NCBI GenBank assembly: GCA_030632465.1
Contig: DAOVUR010000091.1
Location: 1 to 7,238 of the forward strand
DNA: 7,238 nt
Direction of reading: 5' to 3'
Origin: a bacterium
GTDB taxonomy: Bacteria; Verrucomicrobiota; Kiritimatiellia; UBA8416; CAMZLY01
The notes below the pieces were generated by a model. That model saw only the letters and a program-made list of their open reading frames with translations, ran no database searches and was not told the origin of the DNA. This document shows positions 1-5,289 of the stretch, piece after piece. The first letter of the stretch is position 1. The number at the start of each line of letters is the position of its first letter. The translations under genes and the position numbers were made by a program.

Positions 1-78
1 GAATAATTTTATACCCAACTTTGCTTTCCATTCGGAAGCACCGTCCTTTTCTTCTGCAGCTGCAGGTTCATGTAACAT
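1..78 (-). CDS. N-terminal fragment of a small protein, possibly DUF485 family (runs off left edge)
   Basis: Only the first 26 codons are in the window, read leftward from an ATG at 78. The fragment starts MLHEPAAAEEKDGASEWKAK and then LGIKLF. This is a short acidic, Ala/Glu-rich cytoplasmic tail, then a Trp-Lys-x-Lys-Leu-Gly stretch that looks like the run-in to a first membrane helix. That layout is what I recall for DUF485-type two-helix membrane proteins, which often precede a sodium/solute (acetate-type) symporter gene; the family call is a guess from very little sequence. The start is well supported: GGGAG (complement of 86-90) lies 7 bases upstream of the ATG, and a promoter is visible at 122-150. 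The gene is transcribed separately from the four-gene operon upstream of it, with a 277-base gap. Confidence that a gene starts here is high; confidence in its identity is low. Confidence 0.6.
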   Translation of the reverse strand, partial: MLHEPAAAEEKDGASEWKAKLGIKLF

Positions 79-121
79 ATACTTTCTCCCTTTTAGGTTG
101 AATTAGACAAATAAATCAGTA

Positions 122-150
122 ATAATGGCACTTATGAGCTGTTTTGCCAA
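122..150 (-). promoter_or_regulatory. Predicted sigma70-type promoter for the gene starting at 78
   Basis: On the minus strand, TTGGCA (complement of 145-150; 5 of 6 matches to TTGACA) is followed after exactly 17 bases by CATTAT (complement of 122-127; 4 of 6 to TATAAT). Transcription would start near 115, giving a leader of about 37 bases that contains the GGGAG ribosome binding site at 86-90. The rest of the gap (151-355) is AT-rich, and I see no gene and no convincing terminator in it. Confidence 0.5.
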
Positions 151-355
151 GAGATTAGTTTGTGTAAAGTAATAAATTTTATTTGCTGAGCTATAGAGGT
201 ATAAAGATTTTACGATGCGGAGGTATCTTTGGTGTTCATGGCTACCTGGAATTATGCTATGAGTTTATCAAAATTGGTATATTCATGTGCAATACTTTTG
301 TGTTCGCGGGTAATGGGTTGTGACAAATCATGGGTGAGATCTAGTGCTGTTTTAT

Positions 356-1369
356 TTAGAGTTCGCCGACTATTTCTTCTAGGATGTCTTCTAGCGCAAC
401 GAGGCCAGTTACTTCTCCTGTTGTATTGGTTACTAGGCAGGTTGGGTTGCGTGATCGGCGTAGGCGTGGCAGTACGTCATCCACGGGCATATCCTCTGTA
501 ATAAAGAGTGGTGCGCGGACAAACTCTGATACTTTTCGCTCATGTTGTGATTCTGGTACTGAAAGAACATAAAACACGTTGATGATGCCGATGAAGGTGT
601 TTTGTTCTTGGCTGTATACTGGGATTCGTGTGAATCCAGCCTCACGTGCAAACTTAAAGAATTCGCTTAGTGAAATATCGTCATTTACGAAACTCATTTT
701 ACTGAGCGGAACCATTATTTGATGTACATGTTTACGTGATAGTTCAAAAACTCGGTTAATCATGAGCTGCTCGGTGTTGGAGAGCTCGCCGACATCTGCA
801 CCTTCTTTTGTAAGTATCTTTAGATCTTCTTTAGTTACAAATGTTGTTGGTGTCGAGAATCTGTTGTTTAGATTAGGCATCATCTTGCTGGTGATCCAGA
901 TGGTTGTTTTTGATAGTGGCATAAATATTATCTCGGAGAAACGAAGGAAACCGATAAAACGACTACATCTTGCTTGTGGTTTGCTGTGGAACCATATCTT
1001 TGGCAGGTATTCACTAAAGATAAGAACTACAAGAGCAGTTAGTAGGGTTGCTGATAGTTCGCCCCAATTGATTGACATTCTGGTCCAGCTTTCTGGTATA
1101 AGATCCCAGTATTCGAGTAGCTGTTCTGTGAGGTTTACTGTAATAACAGAGATGATAACTACGCAGATGTTTGTGCCTACTAGGGTTGTGCCTAGTAGTC
1201 GATCTGGGTTATCTAGATAGTCGCGTAGTTTGCCGGCTGTTTCGTCACCAAGCCTATGTTTATGCTCTAGTCTCATTCTGTGTATGGAAATTATGCCTGT
1301 TTCTATACCTGCATAGAATGCGGATCCTAGTAAGCAGATTAAGATGATGATAACTTGAAGGATGATCAT
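356..1369 (-). CDS. DUF21/CBS-domain membrane protein, short paralogue without the C-terminal CorC_HlyC domain
   Basis: A 337-residue protein of the CNNM/CorC-like DUF21 family, inner-membrane proteins linked to magnesium or other cation efflux or its control. The DUF21 transmembrane region spans about residues 1-170. It carries the family landmarks AGIETGIISI (20-29), GTNICVV (65-71) and SEYLPKIWF (119-127). Two CBS-like units follow, at about 216-270 and 280-335, ending in ALEDILEEIVGEL (325-337). The protein stops there, so the C-terminal CorC_HlyC (transporter-associated) domain present in the preceding gene is missing. No frameshift is visible and the end looks natural. The ATG at 1369 overlaps the upstream stop by 4 bases (ATGA). 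It has a strong GAGGAGG site 7 bases ahead (complement of 1377-1383), lying inside the Glu-rich tail codons of the upstream gene, so the two should be translationally coupled. It is the last gene of the operon. The transported ion cannot be told from sequence. Confidence 0.9.
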   Translation of the reverse strand: MIILQVIIILICLLGSAFYAGIETGIISIHRMRLEHKHRLGDETAGKLRDYLDNPDRLLGTTLVGTNICVVIISVITVNLTEQLLEYWDLIPESWTRMSINWGELSATLLTALVVLIFSEYLPKIWFHSKPQARCSRFIGFLRFSEIIFMPLSKTTIWITSKMMPNLNNRFSTPTTFVTKEDLKILTKEGADVGELSNTEQLMINRVFELSRKHVHQIMVPLSKMSFVNDDISLSEFFKFAREAGFTRIPVYSQEQNTFIGIINVFYVLSVPESQHERKVSEFVRAPLFITEDMPVDDVLPRLRRSRNPTCLVTNTTGEVTGLVALEDILEEIVGEL

Positions 1370-2616
1370 TCGTCTTCCTCCTCACTCTGCTGTGCATTAA
1401 GTTTTTCGAGTTGAAGTAGGACAATGCGTTGTTTCTTCACTTTTACTACTCTGACTCGGCAGTCCTGATGCTCTATAACTGCGCCAGCTTTTGGGATGCG
1501 TTCAGCTATTGCGCTTACCCAGCCGGAAAGTCTGTCTACACCTTCTGCCTCTAAAAACAGGTCTAGCTCGTAGTTGATATCTTCAAGGCTAGTTGTTCCG
1601 TCTATTAACCATTCGTTTTCGCTGATGTTTTGTATTTCGAATTTCTTGGGTCCATATTCGTTGTCTACATCATCCACAATTTCTTCAAGGATGTCACCGC
1701 GTGTTACCATGCCAGCGGTGCCGCCATATTCGTCGGCAACAATAGCAAACTTACGGTGCTCTCTCTGGAATGAAGAGAGTAGAGTGTCTAGTGGTGTTGT
1801 TTCCGGAATAAAGTATGGTGATGTCATAAATAAGGTTATGTCATCTTCTTTTGAGAGAAGGAAACGTGGTACGTCGAGGATTCCTTCAATATGATCAAGG
1901 GAATCACGATATACTGGTAGATAGCGGAACTTAACATTTCTGGCAGTCTGCTCGCGTTCTTTTGGTGAGTCATCTAAGTCAATGCCGGTTAAGTCTACGC
2001 GCGGGGTCATGATATCGCTCGCTTGTGTATCTTCGAGTCTAATAATACCGTCAACCATAGTGCGCTCTTCTTCATCTAGAACACCTTCTTCAGTACCTAC
2101 CTCTACGATGGTTCGAAATTCATCTTCAGTTAATGTTTTTCGTTCGGAGCTCATTTTACTGGTGAATATATGTGTGATTGCCTCAATGGATATACGTAAT
2201 GGCCCCATCAGTTTTATTAAGGTTATTAATGTTGATGAGTATTTGCATGACATTTTTTCTGGGAAAGTCATGGCGAGTCGTTTTGGTGCTACTTCGCCAA
2301 ATACGAGCAGCAAGATAGTGATCAGCGGAATTGATATAGCTGCTGCATACGTAGGTGCAAAGTTTTTGATGAAGGCAAAGCCGAGTGCAGACGCCATTAC
2401 ATTAACAACTGTATTACCTATTAGGATTGTTGAAAGTAGCTTGGATGGTGCCGCAAGAAGCGTTGAAATTGCTGTGCCGCAGTTTTTGCTATGTTTATGT
2501 ATCTTGTGTATCTGAATTGGATTAAGCGAAAATAGCGCTGTCTCGGCACTGGAAAAGAATGCTGAACAGGCGAATAGTACAATAAGGATAAAGAATTCTA
2601 TTATCTCAGTTGTCAT
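1366..2616 (-). CDS. DUF21-CBS-CorC_HlyC membrane protein (hemolysin-C/CorC/CNNM family)
   Basis: A 416-residue protein with complete family architecture. The DUF21 transmembrane domain covers about residues 5-165, with SSAETALFSL (22-31), GNTVVNV (67-73) and FGEVAPKRLA (106-115). A linker containing EEGVLDEEER (177-186) follows. CBS1 is at about 198-255, starting DIMTPRVDL, and CBS2 at about 262-318, with ADEYGGTAGMVT (294-305) and DILEEIVDDV. A CorC_HlyC domain at about 325-405 ends in a Glu-rich tail. The family is tied to divalent cation (Mg, Co) efflux or resistance; the old hemolysin name is not informative. The frame stays open upstream to a TTG at 2682, but that codon abuts its GGAGG with no spacing. 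I therefore chose the ATG at 2616, which puts the first helix a few residues from the N terminus, as usual for the family. An ATG at 2637 is also possible. The gene overlaps the preceding stop by 11 bases and the next gene by 4. Confidence 0.92.
   Translation of the reverse strand: MTTEIIEFFILIVLFACSAFFSSAETALFSLNPIQIHKIHKHSKNCGTAISTLLAAPSKLLSTILIGNTVVNVMASALGFAFIKNFAPTYAAAISIPLITILLLVFGEVAPKRLAMTFPEKMSCKYSSTLITLIKLMGPLRISIEAITHIFTSKMSSERKTLTEDEFRTIVEVGTEEGVLDEEERTMVDGIIRLEDTQASDIMTPRVDLTGIDLDDSPKEREQTARNVKFRYLPVYRDSLDHIEGILDVPRFLLSKEDDITLFMTSPYFIPETTPLDTLLSSFQREHRKFAIVADEYGGTAGMVTRGDILEEIVDDVDNEYGPKKFEIQNISENEWLIDGTTSLEDINYELDLFLEAEGVDRLSGWVSAIAERIPKAGAVIEHQDCRVRVVKVKKQRIVLLQLEKLNAQQSEEEDE
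1377..1383 (-). promoter_or_regulatory. Strong ribosome binding site for the short DUF21 paralogue
   Basis: GAGGAGG on the minus strand, 7 bases before the ATG at 1369. It lies within the last codons (Glu-Glu-Glu-Asp-Glu) of the upstream gene, so the acidic tail and the ribosome binding site share the same bases. It fixes the start at 1369. Confidence 0.75.
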
Positions 2617-3475
2617 GATCTGTGGCTGGCTGAACATCTCGGACAGTAAGTCTTGTCCGGTTATCAGCAGAAGAGCCTGCAACCTCCATATCTTTAATCA
2701 TCCACTTACCATTAACTTTCTTTATGCTTTTTACCCATAACCGCCTGATGGCTTGATTGTCATGGTTAATGGCTTCGGCTTGTAGTAAAACGTGTGCTTT
2801 TTTGTCTACCCATAGTTTTGCGGCTGTGTAGGTGTTGGTTTTGTTAGCTTCGTCAGTTGGTGTATCACTTTGGTCGTTTGGGCGCCTTACAATTATCACA
2901 TAACAGTCTCTATTTCTTATTGAGTCGGTATCAACTTCTGCTTCAGGTATCCACCAGAGAAATGATAAGGTTAGATCGAACCATGTTAGTTCCGTGTTGC
3001 GTATGGGGCTTGATAGGTTGGGGGTGGGGCGTAGTACTAAAGGTTTGCCTGATGCGTAGCTGAATTCTGGCGCTTCACCTTTTTGGCGCGTGATAGTGAG
3101 TTGTTCTAATTCGCGCCCAAAAGTGTCTAGTATAGTGTACTGAGCCAAGGAGGGTGAGACTGATAGATTTAGTGATGTAGTAAACCTAAGTTTGCTCTGT
3201 ACGCCGCTACCCCATTTTAGTACGGAGATATCACCATTAATATTAAGGTGTTCTTGCGGTAGCTGGATTAATACATCTCTAAGCAACTGCTTAGCAGAAG
3301 GGTGCTGACTATCCATGATAGAGCTAGCTGTTGGAGTATCTTGGTCGAGCAGTTGTGTAGACGGAGGTTGGTCATCCTCGGCAGGGTCGTCTTGTGTAGA
3401 CTGATCTGCTGTTGAGTATCCTATAGTTGTAAATATGATACAAGTTGCTATGGCCATAGGCCGTAATGCGTTCAA
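2606..3475 (-). CDS. Exported LolA-like (outer-membrane lipoprotein-sorting protein family) protein
   Basis: A 289-residue protein with an N-terminal signal peptide: basic start MNALR, hydrophobic core at about 7-20, probable cleavage after STA at residue 23. A Gln/Asp/Pro/Thr-rich linker at about 24-60 would leave the mature protein loosely tethered or flexible in the periplasm. The body, about 63-285, resembles the LolA/LppX-like fold of proteins annotated as outer membrane lipoprotein-sorting protein. Recognisable stretches are TELTWFDLTLSFLWW (161-175), RNRDCYVIIV (187-196), AKLWVDKK (219-226), LLQAEAINHDNQAIRRL (230-246) and NGKWMIKDMEV (255-265). The likely role is carrying a lipid or lipoprotein between membranes; the true ligand is unknown. 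The start is a TTG, with AGGAG (complement of 3486-3490) 10 bases ahead. The first ATG in frame, at 3457, would lose the basic n-region. It lies 18 bases after the PUR gene and overlaps the DUF21 gene by 11 bases. Confidence 0.85.
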   Translation of the reverse strand: MNALRPMAIATCIIFTTIGYSTADQSTQDDPAEDDQPPSTQLLDQDTPTASSIMDSQHPSAKQLLRDVLIQLPQEHLNINGDISVLKWGSGVQSKLRFTTSLNLSVSPSLAQYTILDTFGRELEQLTITRQKGEAPEFSYASGKPLVLRPTPNLSSPIRNTELTWFDLTLSFLWWIPEAEVDTDSIRNRDCYVIIVRRPNDQSDTPTDEANKTNTYTAAKLWVDKKAHVLLQAEAINHDNQAIRRLWVKSIKKVNGKWMIKDMEVAGSSADNRTRLTVRDVQPATDHDN

Positions 3476-3485
3476 AAGTTAACTG

Positions 3486-3490
3486 CTCCT
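3486..3490 (-). promoter_or_regulatory. Ribosome binding site supporting a TTG start for the LolA-like gene
   Basis: AGGAG on the minus strand, just after the stop of the PUR gene, with 10 bases to a TTG at 3475. It supports the TTG start, which keeps an Arg in the signal-peptide n-region, over the downstream ATG at 3457. Confidence 0.5.
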
Positions 3491-3493
3491 GCC

Positions 3494-3745
3494 TTAGGAC
3501 TCTTCTTCGCAGGGGCCCGCGGCCTTGTCTGCTTCAATTGCCTGATTTAAAATATCGCGTACCTTTTCTAGTCCTGATGCAGGCACGATAACTGCGTCAC
3601 GCCGCCCACCAACATCTTCGGTAATACGAAGAAAGCGTCCCCTGGGATTTTCTTTTAGGTTAAATGATAGGTATTTTCGCTCTATTTGTACGCTTTCATT
3701 AAATAATTCTTTATCCACACCTAAACTCCCGAAGTTTGATTTCAT
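3494..3745 (-). CDS. Small PUR-family (PUR-alpha-like) ssDNA/RNA-binding protein
   Basis: An 83-residue protein with one PUR repeat. After a variable N-terminal tail, VQIERKYLSFNLKENPRGRF (19-38) and then LRITEDVGGRR (39-49) give the aromatic/basic beta strands of the fold. AVIVPASGLEKVRDILNQAI (51-70) completes it with the final strand and the helix. A short acidic tail (CEEES) follows. Single-repeat bacterial PUR proteins dimerise and bind single-stranded DNA or RNA; they are known in Bacteroidota, Spirochaetota and Verrucomicrobiota. It is the first gene of the operon and has a good promoter at 3796-3823. The start is uncertain. The ATG at 3745 has only a poor ribosome binding site and an AT-rich run before it. 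A GTG at 3718 (residue 10) has GGGAG exactly 7 bases ahead and would give a 74-residue protein with the whole PUR repeat intact. Why a nucleic-acid-binding protein leads an envelope operon is unclear; it may act on RNA. Confidence 0.82.
   Translation of the reverse strand: MKSNFGSLGVDKELFNESVQIERKYLSFNLKENPRGRFLRITEDVGGRRDAVIVPASGLEKVRDILNQAIEADKAAGPCEEES
3726..3730 (-). promoter_or_regulatory. GGGAG ribosome binding site pointing to an internal GTG start of the PUR gene
   Basis: GGGAG on the minus strand inside the first codons of the longest reading frame, 7 bases before an in-frame GTG at 3718. The upstream ATG at 3745 has only a T-rich run in front of it; its nearest GAGG is too far away. 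Confidence 0.4.
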
Positions 3746-3771
3746 TAAAAAAACAACTCATTAACCTCTAA

Positions 3772-3811
3772 AACAGTTATCCAAACTGTAAAAACAGTGT
3801 AACAGTTGTCC
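3772..3811. repeat. Cluster of ACAGTT-type motifs over the PUR-operon promoter (possible operator)
   Basis: Within 40 bases there are two direct repeats of AACAGTTRTCC (3772-3782 and 3801-3811, 29 bases apart), an inverted copy AACTGT (3784-3789) and a near copy ACAGTG (3794-3799). ACAGTT at 3773-3778 and AACTGT at 3784-3789 form a dyad with a 5-base centre. The motifs cover the -10 box, the expected transcription start and the first leader bases. Repressor binding or autoregulation would fit; no known regulator was recognised. Confidence 0.4.
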
Positions 3812-3823
3812 TAATATTGTCAA
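3796..3823 (-). promoter_or_regulatory. Predicted sigma70-type promoter of the PUR/LolA-like/DUF21 operon
   Basis: On the minus strand a perfect TTGACA (complement of 3818-3823) is followed by a 16-base spacer and TACACT (complement of 3796-3801; 4 of 6 to TATAAT). The TG one base ahead of the -10 makes it an extended -10. A-rich tracts upstream (around 3824-3850) could act as an UP element. Transcription would begin near 3789, giving a leader of about 45 bases to the ATG at 3745. This is the best promoter in the window by box match. Confidence 0.65.
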
Positions 3824-3943
3824 CTTATAACTTTTTTTGCATTTTTACCTGATGATAGTAAGATTTTTCTCCATAAATAATAGAATATTCTGTATATTAT
3901 CGACCTGCTGATTTAGTTTCGTAAGTTGCGGTGACTCAAAATA

Positions 3944-3949
3944 TATAAT
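3944..3949 (+). promoter_or_regulatory. Predicted -10 box for the ApgM-like gene
   Basis: A perfect TATAAT. No good -35 lies at 16-18 bases upstream (GTAAGT at 17), so the promoter may depend on an activator or on AT-rich upstream DNA. Transcription would start near 3956, leaving about 30 bases before the ATG at 3986, including AAGGTGG at 3968-3974. A perfect 10-base palindrome, AGAATATTCT, at 3882-3891 lies between the two divergent promoters. Confidence 0.4.
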
Positions 3950-3985
3950 CAAGATAAGGATTATGCTAAGGTGGTAGATAAATAT

Positions 3986-5224
3986 ATGAAAGATATGACT
4001 ATGACAAAAAAAACTATAATTTTCTTACCCGACGGCATGGCTGATGAAGCTGTGGCGGAGTTGAACGGTTTGACACCACTTGAGCATGCGGCAACCCCCG
4101 CAATGGATTCAATAGCACGTGATGGCAGAAGCGGCACGCTCTTTACTTTGCCGGAAGCTTTTCCTACCAGTAGTGAAGTTGCCAATATGTCTGTGCTTGG
4201 ATGTGATTTACCAACTGAATATTGTGGGCGTGGCGCAGTAGAGGCTGCTGGTCGTGGTATTCCGCTTGGGCCAGATGATTTGGCGTTACGTGTTAACCTT
4301 ATTACAGTAGAGGATGGAATAAACACTGATTTCTCAGGTGGGCATATCGATCCTGCTGATGCGTTAGAGTTAATAAATGAGCTTAATGATTCATTTGGTT
4401 CAGATAAAGTCAGGTTTCACCCAGGTGTAAGCTATAGGAATATTCTTGTCTTGAGTGGTCCAGAATTTACCGCTGATATTAAAACTGATAAACCGGATGA
4501 TAGTCATGGCGAAGTTGTACCTGAGCATCTGCCCCTAGCTATCAAGGCGGCAGGAGTTGCTACAACTGAGCTGCTACAGCAGTTAATAAAGGATGCACCT
4601 GCATTGCTGGAAGCATCTAGTGTCAATAAAAGGTTAGTTGCTGAAGGTAAGCCAATGGCAAATGGGATCTGGCCCTGGAGTGCTGGTAAGGCTGGCAATT
4701 TAAAGACGCTAAAAGAGAAGTATGGTATTAGTAGTGCCGTTATATCGGCGGTTGATGTGATTATTGGTATCGGTAGATTACTTGGCATGGACATTGTCAA
4801 TGTACCTGGTGCAACTGGTTATATTGATACCAATTACGAAGGCAAAGCGGATGCGGCCATTGAAGCGATAAAGACACATGACTTGGTTTATGTTCATGTG
4901 GAAGCTATTGATGAGGTGTCGCATGCACAAGATTTAAAACTGAAACTACAGGCGATAGAAGATTTTGATTCGCGAGTAGTCGCGCGCGTATTGGCGGCAG
5001 TAGATGATGATGTGAATGTTGCGGTGCTACCAGATCATCCTGTGCCACTATCTATAGGTAAGCATACTAGAGTGCCAGTGCCGGTGGCTGTCAGAATGGC
5101 TGGGGTTGCTCCAGATGATGTTGCAGTATTCAATGAAGAGGCATGCCTAAATGGTTCACTTGGTAATATGAAGGCTGATGACCTTATGAATCTTCTGTTT
5201 TATAAAAGAAATTGTCAGATATAA
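3986..5224 (+). CDS. apgM: Archaeal-type cofactor-independent phosphoglycerate mutase family protein (alternatively a homoserine kinase)
   Basis: A 412-residue metal-dependent enzyme of the alkaline-phosphatase superfamily, cytoplasmic. Metal and catalytic landmarks are PDGMADE (15-21, Asp16), TSSEVANMSVLG (61-72, probable nucleophile Ser63), GRGAVEAA (81-88), HVEAIDEVSHAQD (304-316, Asp309 and His313), PDHP (349-352) and GKHT (358-361, His360). PGATGYIDTNYEGKAD (274-289) is very typical of the family. ApgM proteins interconvert 2- and 3-phosphoglycerate, but bacterial members form a subgroup annotated as proposed homoserine kinases, which make O-phosphohomoserine for threonine. Sequence alone does not decide between the two, and no threonine-pathway or glycolytic gene is adjacent. 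The frame opens at a GTG at 3971. I chose the ATG at 3986, which has AAGGTGG 11 bases ahead; ATGs at 3995 and 4001 are alternatives, and 4001 best matches the usual family N terminus. It is divergent from the PUR operon and convergent with the nucleotidyltransferase-like gene. Confidence 0.9.
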   Translation: MKDMTMTKKTIIFLPDGMADEAVAELNGLTPLEHAATPAMDSIARDGRSGTLFTLPEAFPTSSEVANMSVLGCDLPTEYCGRGAVEAAGRGIPLGPDDLALRVNLITVEDGINTDFSGGHIDPADALELINELNDSFGSDKVRFHPGVSYRNILVLSGPEFTADIKTDKPDDSHGEVVPEHLPLAIKAAGVATTELLQQLIKDAPALLEASSVNKRLVAEGKPMANGIWPWSAGKAGNLKTLKEKYGISSAVISAVDVIIGIGRLLGMDIVNVPGATGYIDTNYEGKADAAIEAIKTHDLVYVHVEAIDEVSHAQDLKLKLQAIEDFDSRVVARVLAAVDDDVNVAVLPDHPVPLSIGKHTRVPVPVAVRMAGVAPDDVAVFNEEACLNGSLGNMKADDLMNLLFYKRNCQI

Positions 5225-5235
5225 AATTCTGACAA
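5201..5235 (-). terminator. Possible rho-independent terminator for the nucleotidyltransferase-like gene
   Basis: Read on the minus strand, TTGTCAGA and TCTGACAA (5228-5235 and 5212-5219) form a perfect 8-bp stem around an 8-base AT-rich loop, followed at once by TTTCTTTTAT (complement of 5202-5211). It lies about 55 bases past the stop at 5290. The stem has only three G-C pairs, so it is weak. It lies over the last codons and stop of the convergent plus-strand gene; on the plus strand no T run follows, so it does not look like a terminator in that direction. Confidence 0.45.
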
Positions 5236-5255
5236 AATGATTATAGAACCCATCC

Positions 5256-5272
5256 TTCGTTCTGAGAACGAA
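5256..5272. repeat. Small perfect hairpin in the convergent gap
   Basis: TTCGTTC (5256-5262), the three bases TGA, then GAACGAA (5266-5272): a perfect 7-bp stem with a minimal loop. No T run follows on either strand. It may stabilise the 3' end of the ApgM-like transcript or be a protein-binding dyad; its function is unknown. Confidence 0.4.
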
Positions 5273-5289
5273 CGCAACAAGTGATTTGG

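Noticed and set aside
185..194. TATAGCTCAG on the minus strand, like the D-arm of a tRNA
   Set aside because: No acceptor stem, anticodon arm or T-arm (GTTCRA) can be paired around it; a chance match in AT-rich DNA.
229..501. Plus-strand open frame of about 90 codons at the left
   Set aside because: Its second half lies over the well-supported DUF21 gene, its sequence is low-complexity Leu/Val/Arg, and it has no recognisable domain; a shadow frame.
762..2515. Several plus-strand open frames of 100-180 codons over the two DUF21 genes
   Set aside because: All are antisense to long genes with clear domains, show Ser/Val/Ile-rich shadow composition and have no homology I recognise.
3963..3977. 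Tiny upstream frame ATG-CTA-AGG-TGG-TAG before the ApgM-like gene, a possible leader peptide
   Set aside because: Only four codons, with poor spacing to AAGGA and no attenuator-type stems or repeated codons; most likely chance.
3961..4326. Minus-strand open frame of about 120 codons over the start of the ApgM-like gene
   Set aside because: Antisense to a clearly conserved enzyme, with no motif of its own.
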